Below, one piece after another: positions 7,123-16,298 of a stretch of 32,899 bases of DNA. The position numbers and the translations under genes were made by a program. Every line of letters begins with the position of its first letter. Position 1 is the first letter of the stretch. The notes under the pieces were generated by a model, which saw nothing but the letters and a program-made list of their open reading frames with translations, did no database searches and had not been told where the DNA came from. Source of the stretch: Fidelibacterota bacterium (GTDB lineage Bacteria > Fidelibacterota > UBA2242); the NCBI GenBank assembly GCA_016783665.1, contig JADHWC010000022.1, positions 1 to 32,899 of the forward strand, read 5' to 3'.

Positions 7123-9042
7123 TTAATCACGAATAGTATCCCAACCGACTTTGGATAGGTGAATATAAATCACTGTTGCGGATACAGCTGCCACAGCAAT
7201 ATAAACGATACCGGGTAGATATTCACCTAATATTAACTTCCCTATCCCAAACAGACTGGCATAGACAAGAACAACGCCGCAAATCCAGTCAATAAATACT
7301 TTTCCGAAACCGCTGTCACTTTGTACATCTTTCAATTCCTTCGAAATCGGCGTCCACCCTCTTCCCCCGGGATGAACCTTTTTGTAAAATTTTACCAAAA
7401 CGGCTTTATCGGTTGGAGGAGTTATAAATGTGACAATCAGCCAGATGACCGTAGTACCAAATACGATAGGATAGAGCGTTATCGGGGATTGAAGACCAAA
7501 TCCATAGCGGGCAATCGGATAAATTATCAATGGGGCAATCATCGCCGAAATCTCCGACCAGGCATTAATTCTCCACCAGAACCAGCGTAAAATCAACACA
7601 GCGCCTATACCGGCGCTGGCATTAATTATAAATTCCCAGGCGCCGGATACGGTTGTGAGCAGGTACCGGGCAATTATTAGTGACAAAATTACCATTAGAT
7701 ACATGGCTATCCGGGAAACGAACACATAATGTCGCTCGTCGGCATTCGATTTAATGAAACGCCGGTAAAAATCATTGATGAGATACGATGTTCCCCAGTT
7801 CAATTGTGAAGCGATTGTGGACATATATGCCGCTAAAAATGTGGCGATCAGCAAGCCTAACAGCCCCGCCGGTAAATAACGCATCATCATTTTGGGGTAC
7901 ATCACGCCTGGATCTACGGTATTCTCGTATTTATCATAAAATTCCGCAAATTCCACGGACTTGAAAACTGGATTTGAGTCCGGCGCCGTTTGACCGGTAT
8001 AAACCGATACGACCTGCTCGTAAAGCACCGGGTTTTCTTGTCTGAGAACATCGGTATTTTCGGCTCTGGGTAACAATATCAAAGCGCTTAATGCCACCAG
8101 AATCCAGGGCCAGGGACGCAATGTATAATGAGCAATTGTAAACCAGAGGGTGGCGAACAGGCTGTGTTTTTCGTTTTTTGCGGACATCATCCGCTGGGCA
8201 ATATAGCCACCACCGCCCGGATCAGCCCCCGGGTACCAGCTGGACCACCATTGCAAGCCGATATGAGCGAAGAAAGCCCCCACGGACAATGCAAGCACTC
8301 CACCCGTGACTCCCTGCACCGATACACGTCCGATCCTGGGAAAGAACTCAAGTACTTGCGGCGCCAGTTTAGTTTTTAGAGCAATAACTCCACCTACCTG
8401 AGGCAAACGAACTACAATTATGGCTAAAATAATACACCCGGTCATGGCAAATAGAAATTGGAAACTATCGGTTCGCGCAGTTCCCAGAAGCCCGGCCGCC
8501 GAGGCATAAATGGCAATGATAACAGCCGCAGCAGCGACCAGTAAAAACGGGTTTATCATCGGCAGCGTAACATGAAATATTTTTTCCATCGCTTTATGAA
8601 CCCAGCCCATGACGATAGCATTCATAAATATTCCCAAATAGAGCGCACGAAAACCTCTTAACACCGCGGCAGCTTTTCCTGAGTAACGAAATTCAGTAAG
8701 CTCCACATCCGTCATAATCCCGGAGCGGCGCCACAATTTGGCAAAGAAAAAAACAGTGAGCATACCACCTATTGCCAGATTCCACCACAACCAGTTTCCG
8801 GCAACACCATTACGGGCAACTAATTCCGTTACAGCCAGTGGCGTATCGGCGGCAAACGTTGTGGCAACCATCGCAGTACCCGCCAGCCACCACGGTAAAT
8901 TGCGCCCCGACAGAAAAAATTGATTTGTATCTTTTCCAGCCCGCTTTGAAAAATAAATTGCGATAGCGATCACAAATGCGAAATAGGTAGCGATAATAAG
9001 CCAATCAAAGAGATTAATAGTATTTACAGTATCCAAATTCAC
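7123..9042 (-). CDS. Sodium:solute symporter (SSS family)
   Basis: This 639-residue protein has about 13-15 hydrophobic segments and an SSS-type beginning: an N-terminal helix, then FFLSGRNLPWWLAGTAMVAT (residues 42-61), the conserved segment around the first re-entrant helix. It should couple sodium influx to uptake of a sugar, amino acid or organic acid. The hydrophilic loop at about residues 325-375 is longer than in small SSS members, and the protein is somewhat longer than the common 500-residue form. The start is GTG with a weak ribosome site; an AT-rich spacer lies upstream. It is followed after 26 bases by the APC permease. Substrate unknown. Confidence 0.9.
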   Translation of the reverse strand: MNLDTVNTINLFDWLIIATYFAFVIAIAIYFSKRAGKDTNQFFLSGRNLPWWLAGTAMVATTFAADTPLAVTELVARNGVAGNWLWWNLAIGGMLTVFFFAKLWRRSGIMTDVELTEFRYSGKAAAVLRGFRALYLGIFMNAIVMGWVHKAMEKIFHVTLPMINPFLLVAAAAVIIAIYASAAGLLGTARTDSFQFLFAMTGCIILAIIVVRLPQVGGVIALKTKLAPQVLEFFPRIGRVSVQGVTGGVLALSVGAFFAHIGLQWWSSWYPGADPGGGGYIAQRMMSAKNEKHSLFATLWFTIAHYTLRPWPWILVALSALILLPRAENTDVLRQENPVLYEQVVSVYTGQTAPDSNPVFKSVEFAEFYDKYENTVDPGVMYPKMMMRYLPAGLLGLLIATFLAAYMSTIASQLNWGTSYLINDFYRRFIKSNADERHYVFVSRIAMYLMVILSLIIARYLLTTVSGAWEFIINASAGIGAVLILRWFWWRINAWSEISAMIAPLIIYPIARYGFGLQSPITLYPIVFGTTVIWLIVTFITPPTDKAVLVKFYKKVHPGGRGWTPISKELKDVQSDSGFGKVFIDWICGVVLVYASLFGIGKLILGEYLPGIVYIAVAAVSATVIYIHLSKVGWDTIRD

Positions 9043-9264
9043 CTCGCGCTATTTTAAAAATTCTCTCTAATTTAAAAGGAATTCTGATAATGATAAGAAT
9101 TTTTGATAATTATTCACATTTCTCACTTAATTTACAATATAAATTTTTTCTCTCTACTGTCCCCCTTCGATGAACTCAGGGTAACATGTTAAGTTTTCAA
9201 ATTTAATTATAAGACATTAAAATTTTGATAGTTACAAAGTGAGAAATATTCATAATTATATAGC

Positions 9265-9296
9265 AAAAAAGCGGGGAATGAGCGCTCCGCTTTTTT
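9265..9296. terminator. Bidirectional rho-independent terminator
   Basis: AAAAAAGCGG (9265-9274) pairs exactly with CCGCTTTTTT (9287-9296) around a 12-base loop, giving a T-tract on either strand. It lies 23 bases beyond the stop of the LysM lipoprotein gene on the minus strand. The remaining spacer (9043-9264) is AT-rich and probably holds the symporter promoter. Confidence 0.85.
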
Positions 9297-9319
9297 ATGA
9301 AATATTTTCGATGTATCAG

Positions 9320-10012
9320 TTAAAAAAGATTTGTCCTCAGTTTCAAAATCGTACCGGTGGGAACATTTTCCAGATTGGATCCCAGAACATCGGCGTTGTC
9401 CCGCAAAATGACGATCCAGGCATAGTGGTTATTATACTCTTGTCCGGCAATTGACCAAAGAGATTCATTTTCTTTAACTGTATATTCATAAAAGTCATAT
9501 TCGAGATCAATAGCATTTTCTTTTGGTTTTTTTAGTAGAAACTCATGAAACGGATAAATAAGGTTGGGATTTGCACCAATCTTTTTACGATTCCATCTGT
9601 AAATGAGACGCCACATCCTGATATTTCCATACTCATTTTTAGCAATCAGGGAAAGATAATCACCCGGCTTTACCATATAAAACACATCAACGCTGTCACC
9701 TTCACTGACTAATTCCAAAACTTCCTCTAATTTACCTTCCTTTTCCGCTAAAACTTCCGTCTCTGCGATGCTTAGCTCTGATTGAACAGGAGCGACAGCT
9801 TCCTCAATAACTGGTTCGGGTTCTGGTTCGGGCTCAGACTCCGGTTCTGGTTCCGATACTAAAACAGATTCCACGACCGGTTCCGGGGCTATTTCTTCCT
9901 GCGGTTGAACCTGAGTAGATTGTTCGGAAACAGGTTCATCTTCGACGACTTCCTTTGAACATCCGAACATAATTAACGCTATTATCATAAAACTTGCGAT
10001 CAATCGATCCAT
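9320..10012 (-). CDS. LysM-domain lipoprotein
   Basis: This 230-residue protein starts with a lipoprotein signal (hydrophobic 5-16, lipobox MFGC, Cys18). A low-complexity acidic Pro-Glu linker (about 25-75, with a run of EP pairs) would span the periplasm. A short acidic helix and two LysM-type units follow. The first begins FYMVKPGDYLSLIAKNEYGN, and the second begins YEYTVKENESLWSIAGQEYN near residue 175. LysM units bind N-acetylglucosamine-containing glycans, so the protein probably links the outer membrane to peptidoglycan or recruits a wall enzyme. The ribosome site AAGGAGC before the ATG is strong. It is a single-gene unit with its own terminator. Confidence 0.88.
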   Translation of the reverse strand: MDRLIASFMIIALIMFGCSKEVVEDEPVSEQSTQVQPQEEIAPEPVVESVLVSEPEPESEPEPEPEPVIEEAVAPVQSELSIAETEVLAEKEGKLEEVLELVSEGDSVDVFYMVKPGDYLSLIAKNEYGNIRMWRLIYRWNRKKIGANPNLIYPFHEFLLKKPKENAIDLEYDFYEYTVKENESLWSIAGQEYNNHYAWIVILRDNADVLGSNLENVPTGTILKLRTNLF

Positions 10013-10211
10013 TTTATTGCTCCTTTACATTTCAATTCATCTTTTAGAAATCCGTATATATTGCAAAAAAACCTGTAACTTACACAAGAATTCCTTTGCA
10101 AATATCTGAGAAAATCCGGTTTCTGTTGTTATACACTTGAATATTCTATTTGTTCCAGGTCACATTTTCTCTTCAAAATAGGTGATTCTTTAGATTTATC
10201 ATAAAAAAGTG

Positions 10212-10240
10212 TTGATTTTTTGGCATTATTCTTTCATATT
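10212..10240 (+). promoter_or_regulatory. Possible promoter of the MBL-fold hydrolase gene
   Basis: TTGATT and CATATT are separated by 17 bases, about 70 bases before the ATG of the hydrolase. The 300-base divergent spacer 10013-10312 shows nothing else that I can support. Pattern match only, with a poor second box. Confidence 0.25.
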
Positions 10241-10312
10241 GATATGTATAAATAACATGATAAAGCCAACCGACACAGAAAACCTTAAACTAAACCAGTG
10301 AGGTAAATATCA

Positions 10313-11287
10313 ATGTCAAATAACAATTCTGAAAATATTAAACTGTCTTTCTGGGGTGTGCGAGGTTCCATCCCGTCATCACCAGACCCAGCTGAGTATG
10401 ATTACAAATTGTTACAGATTCTGAAAGACTCCCAGAAGCATACATTAAAAGATGAACAGAGTTTAAAGAAATATATTGATGAACTACCGCTCGAAATGAA
10501 ACGTTTTGTCGGTAACAACACATCCTGTGTATATGTTTTTATTAATAATACTCATATTATTTTCGATGCAGGATCCGGTATCCGACGCCTGGGTGAGTAT
10601 TTGATGAAACGGGAATTCAGCGAGGGGCATGGGACCGCACATATTTTTTTAAGTCATACTCACTGGGATCATATTATGGGTTTTCCATATTTTTCACCTA
10701 CCTATACATCCGGAAATGACATTACCATCTATGGCGTACATAACGGACTGGAACAACGTATCAGCAATCAGCAAGAGGATGAATATTACCCTGTCTCATT
10801 ATCAGCAATGGGCGCAAATATCGATTTTATCCAATTACGCAAAGAGGAAACCATCGATTTAGACGGTATCCAAATAACCAATAAAATGTTAAATCACCCG
10901 GGCGGTTCATTCGGGTACCGGATAGATTATTACGACAAGTCTGTTGTATATGCAACGGATTCAGAATACAAGAATATTTCTGAAGATAAATTGAACCGGT
11001 TTATCGAATTTTTCTCAGGCGCTAATGTTTTGATATTCGATTCACAATTCACTATAGATGAAAGTATTGAGAAAGAAAACTGGGGACACAGTACTTCACT
11101 TCAAGGTGTTGATTTTGCAGCGCAGGCAAATATTAAGCATATTTTATTTTATCATCATGACCCCTCATACTCAGACCAGAAATTAATGACAATACTTAAG
11201 GATGCAATTGCCTATAAAAACAAGCACTATAAAAATAAGGATATTAAAATATCTATCGCTCGTGAGGGGTTAGAGCTCACTCTTTAA
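10313..11287 (+). CDS. MBL-fold metallo-hydrolase (phosphodiesterase-like)
   Basis: This 324-residue metallo-beta-lactamase-fold protein carries the zinc motif HTHWDH (His115, His117, Asp119, His120). Later ligands are probably LNHPGG (His), YATDSE (Asp) and FYHHDP (His). The opening WGVRGSIP and GNNTSC near residue 68 match the COG1235-like branch, related to PhnP-type and ribonuclease-Z-type phosphodiesterases. About 40 charged residues (26-65) inserted between these two motifs are longer than in many relatives. It should be a cytoplasmic phosphodiesterase; the substrate may be a cyclic nucleotide, a phosphonate intermediate or RNA. No partner gene is adjacent. Family is firm, function open. 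Confidence 0.85.
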   Translation: MSNNNSENIKLSFWGVRGSIPSSPDPAEYDYKLLQILKDSQKHTLKDEQSLKKYIDELPLEMKRFVGNNTSCVYVFINNTHIIFDAGSGIRRLGEYLMKREFSEGHGTAHIFLSHTHWDHIMGFPYFSPTYTSGNDITIYGVHNGLEQRISNQQEDEYYPVSLSAMGANIDFIQLRKEETIDLDGIQITNKMLNHPGGSFGYRIDYYDKSVVYATDSEYKNISEDKLNRFIEFFSGANVLIFDSQFTIDESIEKENWGHSTSLQGVDFAAQANIKHILFYHHDPSYSDQKLMTILKDAIAYKNKHYKNKDIKISIAREGLELTL

Positions 11288-11556
11288 CAATCACACTTAC
11301 AATTATTTAAATCCGACTTGTAAAATCTCAATCTCTTATCTCTTTTACTTGTTTTTCGACGAGATTTTGTCTAAGTTTGCCTACTGATTTTTGTGAACAG
11401 AAAAATTTAAACGATGTTTTATTTATGATAGTATCATACACACAATCGCTAATTCTCTGGACATATCATTTCGGTTTCAAATAACCCTCTCAAATATATA
11501 ATGATTTTCAACACAAATTTTTCACAACATCAAACTATATTAAGCAGAAGTAAATT

Positions 11557-12900
11557 TTGAACAGAAAAAATGTCATTATTATCGGCGCCGCCGGAAGAGA
11601 TTTCCACAATTTCAACACTTTCTTCAGAGACAATAAATACTATAATGTTGCAGCGTTTACCGCTACTCAGATTCCCGATATTGAGGGGCGCAAATATCCG
11701 GTGGAGCTCGCCGGAAAACTTTATCCAAACGGTATTCCGATTCACGCCGAAGAAGAATTACCGGAATTGATCAGGAAATTAAATATCGATGATTGTGTTT
11801 TCTCCTATAGCGATGTTACGTATCAAAAGGTTATGAATATGAGCGCCCTGGTAAATGCAGCCGGCGCAAACTTCATGCTTTTAGGTCCGAAAGAAACGAT
11901 GGTCAAGAGTACAAAACCGGTGATCGCCGTCTGTGCAACCCGTACCGGTTGTGGTAAAAGTCAGACTTCCCGCAAAGTAATCAAAATATTAATGGAAAGA
12001 GGTTTAAACGTTGTTGCCGTTCGTCACCCAATGCCCTATGGTGATCTAACTGCTCAGAAAGTACAGCGTTTTGCTACAGTTGACGATCTTGCCAAACACA
12101 AATGCACTATTGAAGAAATGGAAGAATATGAGCCACACGTTACTCGTGGCAATGTCATTTATGCCGGTGTTGATTATAAAGCGATCCTTCGTAGTGCCGA
12201 GAATGATCCAAAAGGTTGCAACGTAATTCTCTGGGATGGCGGTAATAACGATTTTTCTTTCTATAAACCGGACCTGACCATTACCGTAGCTGATCCTCAC
12301 CGCCCCGGCAATGAACTGAGCTATTATCCGGGAGAAGTCAATCTTCGTTTAGCTGACGTAGTGGTTATCAATAAGATGGAAACAGCATCTCCCGAAGGTA
12401 TTCAGACAGTGCGAGAAAGCATCCAGAAAGTGAATCCCAACGCTCTTGTCATTGACGGCGCTTCACCGATTAAAGTCGATAAACCGGAAGTCATACGAAA
12501 CAAACGAGTTCTGGTTGTAGAAGATGGTCCGACATTGACTCATGGCGAAATGAAAATCGGCGCCGGAACTGTAGCTGCTCAAAAATACAGTGCTGCCGAG
12601 TGCGTCGATCCAAGACCTTTCACGGTTGGAAAGCTTTCCGAAACTTTCCGGATATATCCAAATATCGGTAAACTCCTCCCCGCTATGGGATATGGTGATC
12701 AGCAGATAAAAGATCTTGAAGCGACCATTGAAAATACAGACTGTGATTCGGTAATCATCGGAACTCCTATCGACCTTAACCGCATTATAAAAATCAATAA
12801 ACCCAATACTCGTGTTTATTACGACCTTCAGGAAATTGGAAGCCCTAATCTCCGGGAAATACTCGATGATTTCATTCAGAAACATCAATTAGTAAAATAA
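11557..12900 (+). CDS. Cyclic 2,3-diphosphoglycerate synthetase-like P-loop protein
   Basis: This 447-residue protein starts at TTG, since a stop codon lies two codons upstream in frame and the first beta strand (NVIIIGAAGRDFHNFN) follows after five residues. Residues 1-118 form a Rossmann-like domain. Residues 121-136 hold a P-loop (ATRTGCGKSQTS), followed by WDGGNNDF, ADPHRPG and VVINKMETA (similar to the NKxD base-recognition motif). The family (COG2403) includes archaeal cyclic 2,3-diphosphoglycerate synthetase and many bacterial proteins of unproven role, often called GTPases. The intergenic region before it has no clear ribosome site. The next gene, ndk, follows after 35 bases, so the two may be co-transcribed and both concern nucleotide triphosphates. 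Enzymatic role in bacteria is not known. Confidence 0.75.
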   Translation: MNRKNVIIIGAAGRDFHNFNTFFRDNKYYNVAAFTATQIPDIEGRKYPVELAGKLYPNGIPIHAEEELPELIRKLNIDDCVFSYSDVTYQKVMNMSALVNAAGANFMLLGPKETMVKSTKPVIAVCATRTGCGKSQTSRKVIKILMERGLNVVAVRHPMPYGDLTAQKVQRFATVDDLAKHKCTIEEMEEYEPHVTRGNVIYAGVDYKAILRSAENDPKGCNVILWDGGNNDFSFYKPDLTITVADPHRPGNELSYYPGEVNLRLADVVVINKMETASPEGIQTVRESIQKVNPNALVIDGASPIKVDKPEVIRNKRVLVVEDGPTLTHGEMKIGAGTVAAQKYSAAECVDPRPFTVGKLSETFRIYPNIGKLLPAMGYGDQQIKDLEATIENTDCDSVIIGTPIDLNRIIKINKPNTRVYYDLQEIGSPNLREILDDFIQKHQLVK

Positions 12901-12935
12901 GGACTCGCCAATAATAATTCCATAAGAGAGAAAAT

Positions 12936-13352
12936 ATGAATAAAACGTTAGCAATTTTAAAACCTGACTGCACCGGACGAAACTTAACCGGCAAGGTAAT
13001 TGATTTTATCCTTTCCAATGGATTTTGTATCCGTGCCATGAAAATGGTTCACCTGACTAAAGTCGAGGCAGAAGGATTATATGCTATTCATAAGGGCAAA
13101 CCGTTTTTTAGCGAACTTATTAATTTTATGACGTCTGGACCTTGTATTCCCATGGTTTTAGAAAAAAATGACGCCGTTCAGTCATTCCGGGAAACCATCG
13201 GTGCTACCGATCCGTCAAAAGCAGCTGATAACACTTTGCGTAAACTATATGCAGAAAGCGTCCAGAGAAATATAGTTCATGGATCCGATTCTGATAAAAA
13301 TGCGCAGAAAGAAATTGCATTTTTCTTTTCCTTAATGGAAATTACGAAGTAG
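12936..13352 (+). CDS. ndk: Nucleoside diphosphate kinase
   Basis: This protein has 138 residues, the usual length for the family. It transfers the gamma phosphate from ATP to nucleoside diphosphates through a phospho-histidine. The catalytic His115 is in RNIVHGSDS, and the N-terminal TLAILKPD carries the conserved phosphate-binding lysine. The C-terminal EIAFFF segment is also typical. It sits between the P-loop protein gene and a SPOR lipoprotein, all on the plus strand with short spacers (35 and 23 bases). Identification is secure. Confidence 0.96.
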   Translation: MNKTLAILKPDCTGRNLTGKVIDFILSNGFCIRAMKMVHLTKVEAEGLYAIHKGKPFFSELINFMTSGPCIPMVLEKNDAVQSFRETIGATDPSKAADNTLRKLYAESVQRNIVHGSDSDKNAQKEIAFFFSLMEITK

Positions 13353-13375
13353 ATGGACCTTAAAGGAGTACACAT

Positions 13376-14152
13376 ATGAAAAATCTCACAGTCTTATTAG
13401 TGGCAATTTTACTCATTTTCATGACCTGTGATAAAACAGAAACGATCCCCGGTTTCGTCGGGAATCCCATTTACTTAGCGCCTGTTATTGAAACCAGCGA
13501 AGATACTTTGGCATGTACATATGCCTGGAGTTTTAGTGATAAACCGGATGGCAGTAACATGGATATTCTGTCTTTTCAGCCTAATAGCCGTAGTTTTAAC
13601 GTCTCATTCGTCCCTGATATCCCTGGTGAATACACTGTTGCTTATAACATTGTCGGTCCTGATGGAAAAACCAAGGACAAGCAAGATCTGCTTTGTGAAG
13701 TCATTGAAGATACAACCAGCGCAGCACCGATACAGGAAGATGAATACGCGCTCAGTGAAGAAGCGCTTAATGCTCCCTTACCAGTCTATGAAGATACGAA
13801 AACAACGACTATGAAACCTGCATATACTCCACCGCCTCCACCAAAACAGACATACCCAAGACCGCGATTGGATCGTGGAAAAAATATCCCCAAGATTTCC
13901 GGGAATTATACTATTCAAATATCATCTTGGAAAACGTATGCAGGCGCTGAACGAGCCGTCTCACTATTATCATCCCTCGGTTTAGACCTGTACATACAAA
14001 AAGCCTACTTTAATGAAACCGGCGAAAACTGGTATCGGGTTCGCACCGGGAATTTCGATTCACGTGCGACAGCCAGACAAACGATGAATAATCTGAAAGC
14101 AAAACTTCCTCATGAACAGCTTTGGCTCGATTTTGTAAGAGAAGATCAATAA
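13376..14152 (+). CDS. SPOR-domain lipoprotein with Ig/PKD-like domain
   Basis: This 258-residue protein opens with a lipoprotein signal (hydrophobic 4-15, FMTC, Cys18). Residues about 30-108 resemble an immunoglobulin or PKD-type beta sandwich (YAWSFSDKPDGS and FVPDIPGEYTVAYNI are characteristic). A Pro/Thr-rich linker with a run of five prolines (about 115-170) follows, then a SPOR domain from about 175 (NYTIQISSWKTYAGAERAV through WYRVRTGNFDSRATA). SPOR domains bind denuded glycan strands, often at the division site. The protein probably acts in the periplasm in wall remodelling or division. AAGGAG lies before the ATG. It is followed 15 bases later by a membrane protein gene. Confidence 0.85.
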   Translation: MKNLTVLLVAILLIFMTCDKTETIPGFVGNPIYLAPVIETSEDTLACTYAWSFSDKPDGSNMDILSFQPNSRSFNVSFVPDIPGEYTVAYNIVGPDGKTKDKQDLLCEVIEDTTSAAPIQEDEYALSEEALNAPLPVYEDTKTTTMKPAYTPPPPPKQTYPRPRLDRGKNIPKISGNYTIQISSWKTYAGAERAVSLLSSLGLDLYIQKAYFNETGENWYRVRTGNFDSRATARQTMNNLKAKLPHEQLWLDFVREDQ

Positions 14153-14167
14153 TAAAAGGAGGGGTAA

Positions 14168-15358
14168 ATGAAACCTTTATATTTTGACATCCGCGATATA
14201 TTTCGCGCACCGCGCCTGGCTCTGAGCGGTAAAAAAATCTGGGTCCATTTAGTCGGATTGGTAATGGGATGGGCAATATACCTGATATTAAGTTATCTGG
14301 CATTGATTATTAACGGCCAATCTATTACAGAAATATGGAATGCTCATTTCTTATTTCCCTGTTTTTGGAATGTAAATCTACCGATCGCCTGGTATGCCTG
14401 GGTCATTTACTGCGTCGGTATTCTGTCCTGGGTCATTATATTCATGCAGGCTTCCCTGGCAGTCTCCAGAATTACATACAAGCAACTCAAGGGAGATGAG
14501 TTTTTCTCATCAGGCGACAGTTATGAATACGTAAAAAAACATGGAACCGCCGTAATAATGGGACCAGTATCGATTCTTCTTATTATGGTTTTCTTTATTG
14601 TCATGGCAATCATCGCGGCATGGATTGCACAATGGCCAGTATTAGACATACTGTTTTTAGGATTACCCTATCTCCTTTACTTCGTTGTAGCTGTTTTTGT
14701 CGTCTATACAGCTGCTGTGTTTATTATATCTCTGATTCTCGCTCCCAGCATTGTGGGTACTGCGGAAGAAGATACAATGGAAACTGTTTTTCAGAGTTAT
14801 TCGACTCTCTGGGCGCAACCCTGGCGACTGGTTTTATACGAAGCGGTTATTGGCGCTTTAGGGTTAGTTGCTACCTACATCTACACCTATATTATGATCT
14901 CCAGTTATCGCTTTTTTAACTTTGTATTCGGGCAAAGTTGGTTAATGGGTGGCAAATTCAGCCGAATTAGCGAGCAGGCATCTTCTTATATTTTTGGCAT
15001 AAATTCTCCTCTTACTCCATTCATCAGCAGAATATTCAATATTTACACACCTGCATCTCTCGGCATCGTCAAACCGCTTTATCTAACTACCACTGATGTC
15101 ATCACTATAGTATTGATTACAGTTGCTCTTTTCGTTATCGGTAGTACAGTCCTTGCCTATTTGCTAACTAATTTCAGTGTTGGACAATCGCTTATTTACG
15201 TCATTCTGCGAAAGAAAAAAGATGACGAAAACCTTGTAGAGCGTAAAGATGAAGATGAACTTGAAGAAGAAGAGAAAGAAGAAAGCGACAAAGTAAGCGA
15301 TGTTTCTGAGCCAGAGGAAGCTGAAACAGAAGACGAGGAAACAAAATCCAAAGAATAA
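14168..15358 (+). CDS. Polytopic membrane protein with highly acidic C-terminal tail
   Basis: This 396-residue protein has about six or seven hydrophobic segments (about 25-50, 75-100, 130-152, 160-190, 225-248, and near 310-335). It ends in a tail of some 45 residues made mostly of Glu, Asp, Lys and Ser. I do not recognise a characterised family. The opening phrase DIFRAPRLALSGKKIWVHL is the kind of conserved motif found in uncharacterised FCB-group membrane proteins, and the acidic tail presumably lies in the cytoplasm. AGGAGGGG just before the ATG is a strong ribosome site. It closes a plus-strand run with ndk and the SPOR lipoprotein and is followed by a terminator. A link to envelope function is inferred only from position. 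Confidence 0.7.
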   Translation: MKPLYFDIRDIFRAPRLALSGKKIWVHLVGLVMGWAIYLILSYLALIINGQSITEIWNAHFLFPCFWNVNLPIAWYAWVIYCVGILSWVIIFMQASLAVSRITYKQLKGDEFFSSGDSYEYVKKHGTAVIMGPVSILLIMVFFIVMAIIAAWIAQWPVLDILFLGLPYLLYFVVAVFVVYTAAVFIISLILAPSIVGTAEEDTMETVFQSYSTLWAQPWRLVLYEAVIGALGLVATYIYTYIMISSYRFFNFVFGQSWLMGGKFSRISEQASSYIFGINSPLTPFISRIFNIYTPASLGIVKPLYLTTTDVITIVLITVALFVIGSTVLAYLLTNFSVGQSLIYVILRKKKDDENLVERKDEDELEEEEKEESDKVSDVSEPEEAETEDEETKSKE

Positions 15359-15379
15359 CCTATATAGGATATTTCCTGG

Positions 15380-15409
15380 AAAAGGCGCCCCTTCATTGGG
15401 ACGCCTTTT
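15380..15409 (+). terminator. Rho-independent terminator after the membrane protein gene
   Basis: AAAAGGCG (15380-15387) pairs with CGCCTTTT (15402-15409), extended by CCC/GGG inside, with a short T-tract. It separates the ndk-SPOR-membrane protein run from the fatty-acid cluster. Confidence 0.8.
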
Positions 15410-15469
15410 CTATATCAACATGAAATATCTTGATTCTGGTACCATCAGCTGATAAATTTGCCCTTTGTT

Positions 15470-15979
15470 ATGAAATTAAGATTAAATTCATTAAAAGAAG
15501 GCGCCCAGACAATCGAATTGACACTCTCAAAAGGAGACTTGGCTATTACCGAAACCAGTTTTCAACAACCGATTTTCGCGAAACTAAATATCTATAAAGG
15601 AACGCCTGAGATTACGGTAAAGGGTAAACTAAATACCAACTTGAATCTGGAGTGCGACAGATGTCTTGAACCATACAAACTCTATTTGGAAGCGAGTTTC
15701 CAATCAATATTGAGTCCTGTCAAATCGCTATCATCGGATATCGATGAAAACATTATTCCAATTACGCCACAGACAAACGAAGTGGATTTAACACCTTTCG
15801 CACGGGATGCAATTCTCATCGAAATCCCGATGAAAAAGATCTGCTCCGAAAACTGCAAAGGTATCTGCCCAGGTTGTGGAAAAATTTTAAATATTGATAC
15901 TTGTCGATGCGAAAATAAAAAAACCGATGATAGATGGAAACCTTTAGAAAATATATTAAATATTATAGCGGAGGAGTAA
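15470..15979 (+). CDS. yceD: YceD/DUF177 family protein
   Basis: This protein is about 169 residues from the chosen ATG; a TTG at 15458 would add four residues. The ATG is preferred because family members open with MK(L/I)RLNSLKEG, but neither start has a clear ribosome site. It contains CDRCLEPY in the middle and a C-terminal cysteine-rich segment ([14 protein letters not shown] and CRC), typical of DUF177 proteins, some of which bind metal. In many bacteria the gene lies before rpmF, and homologues have been linked to 23S rRNA accumulation. Here rpmF follows after 4 bases, the usual arrangement. A TTGATT-GATAAA pair with a short spacer lies close before the ATG, so a leaderless message is possible but weakly supported. 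Confidence 0.88.
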   Translation: MKLRLNSLKEGAQTIELTLSKGDLAITETSFQQPIFAKLNIYKGTPEITVKGKLNTNLNLECDRCLEPYKLYLEASFQSILSPVKSLSSDIDENIIPITPQTNEVDLTPFARDAILIEIPMKKICSENCKGICPGCGKILNIDTCRCENKKTDDRWKPLENILNIIAEE

Positions 15980-15983
15980 TAAC

Positions 15984-16166
15984 TTGGCTTTACCAAAACG
16001 TAAAATATCCAAATCAAGAAGAAATAAACGTAGAACTCACCAAAAATTGACAGCCGCCACTGTTGTAAAATGCCCACAGTGTAATGAACCAAGACTGCCT
16101 CATCGCGCCTGTCCAAACTGTGGCTATTATCGTGGCAGACCCGTGCTTTCTGTTAAAGAAAAATAA
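15984..16166 (+). CDS. rpmF: 50S ribosomal protein L32
   Basis: This protein has 60 residues, the normal length. It opens [18 protein letters not shown] as in L32 and carries two CxxC pairs (CPQC, CPNC), so it is the zinc-binding form. The start is TTG rather than ATG. The GGAGGAG ribosome site at 15970-15976, 7 bases before the TTG, and the family N-terminus decide this start. It belongs to the large ribosomal subunit. plsX, which usually follows rpmF, is absent; a 132-base spacer leads to fabH. Confidence 0.95.
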   Translation: MALPKRKISKSRRNKRRTHQKLTAATVVKCPQCNEPRLPHRACPNCGYYRGRPVLSVKEK

Positions 16167-16298
16167 TTATACCTTCAGCAGTAAATTCCATGAAAATTAA
16201 TCGGTTTTTAATGATGCCAACTTATATCTACCGTTTTACTGGTTTTTTTCTACCGCCTTTCCTATCAAAATAATATATTCTACGAAATAAGGATCAAC

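Noticed and set aside
12463-12888. 141-codon minus-strand open frame
   Set aside because: It is antisense to the well-supported P-loop protein gene.
15196-15396. Serine-rich minus-strand open frame of 66 codons
   Set aside because: It is the reverse reading of the acidic tail codons (GAA/GAG read as TTC/CTC and shifted to serine).
16167-16298. Riboswitch or a degraded plsX between rpmF and fabH
   Set aside because: 132 bases are too short for plsX, no PlsX-like frame is visible, and I see no recognisable riboswitch fold.
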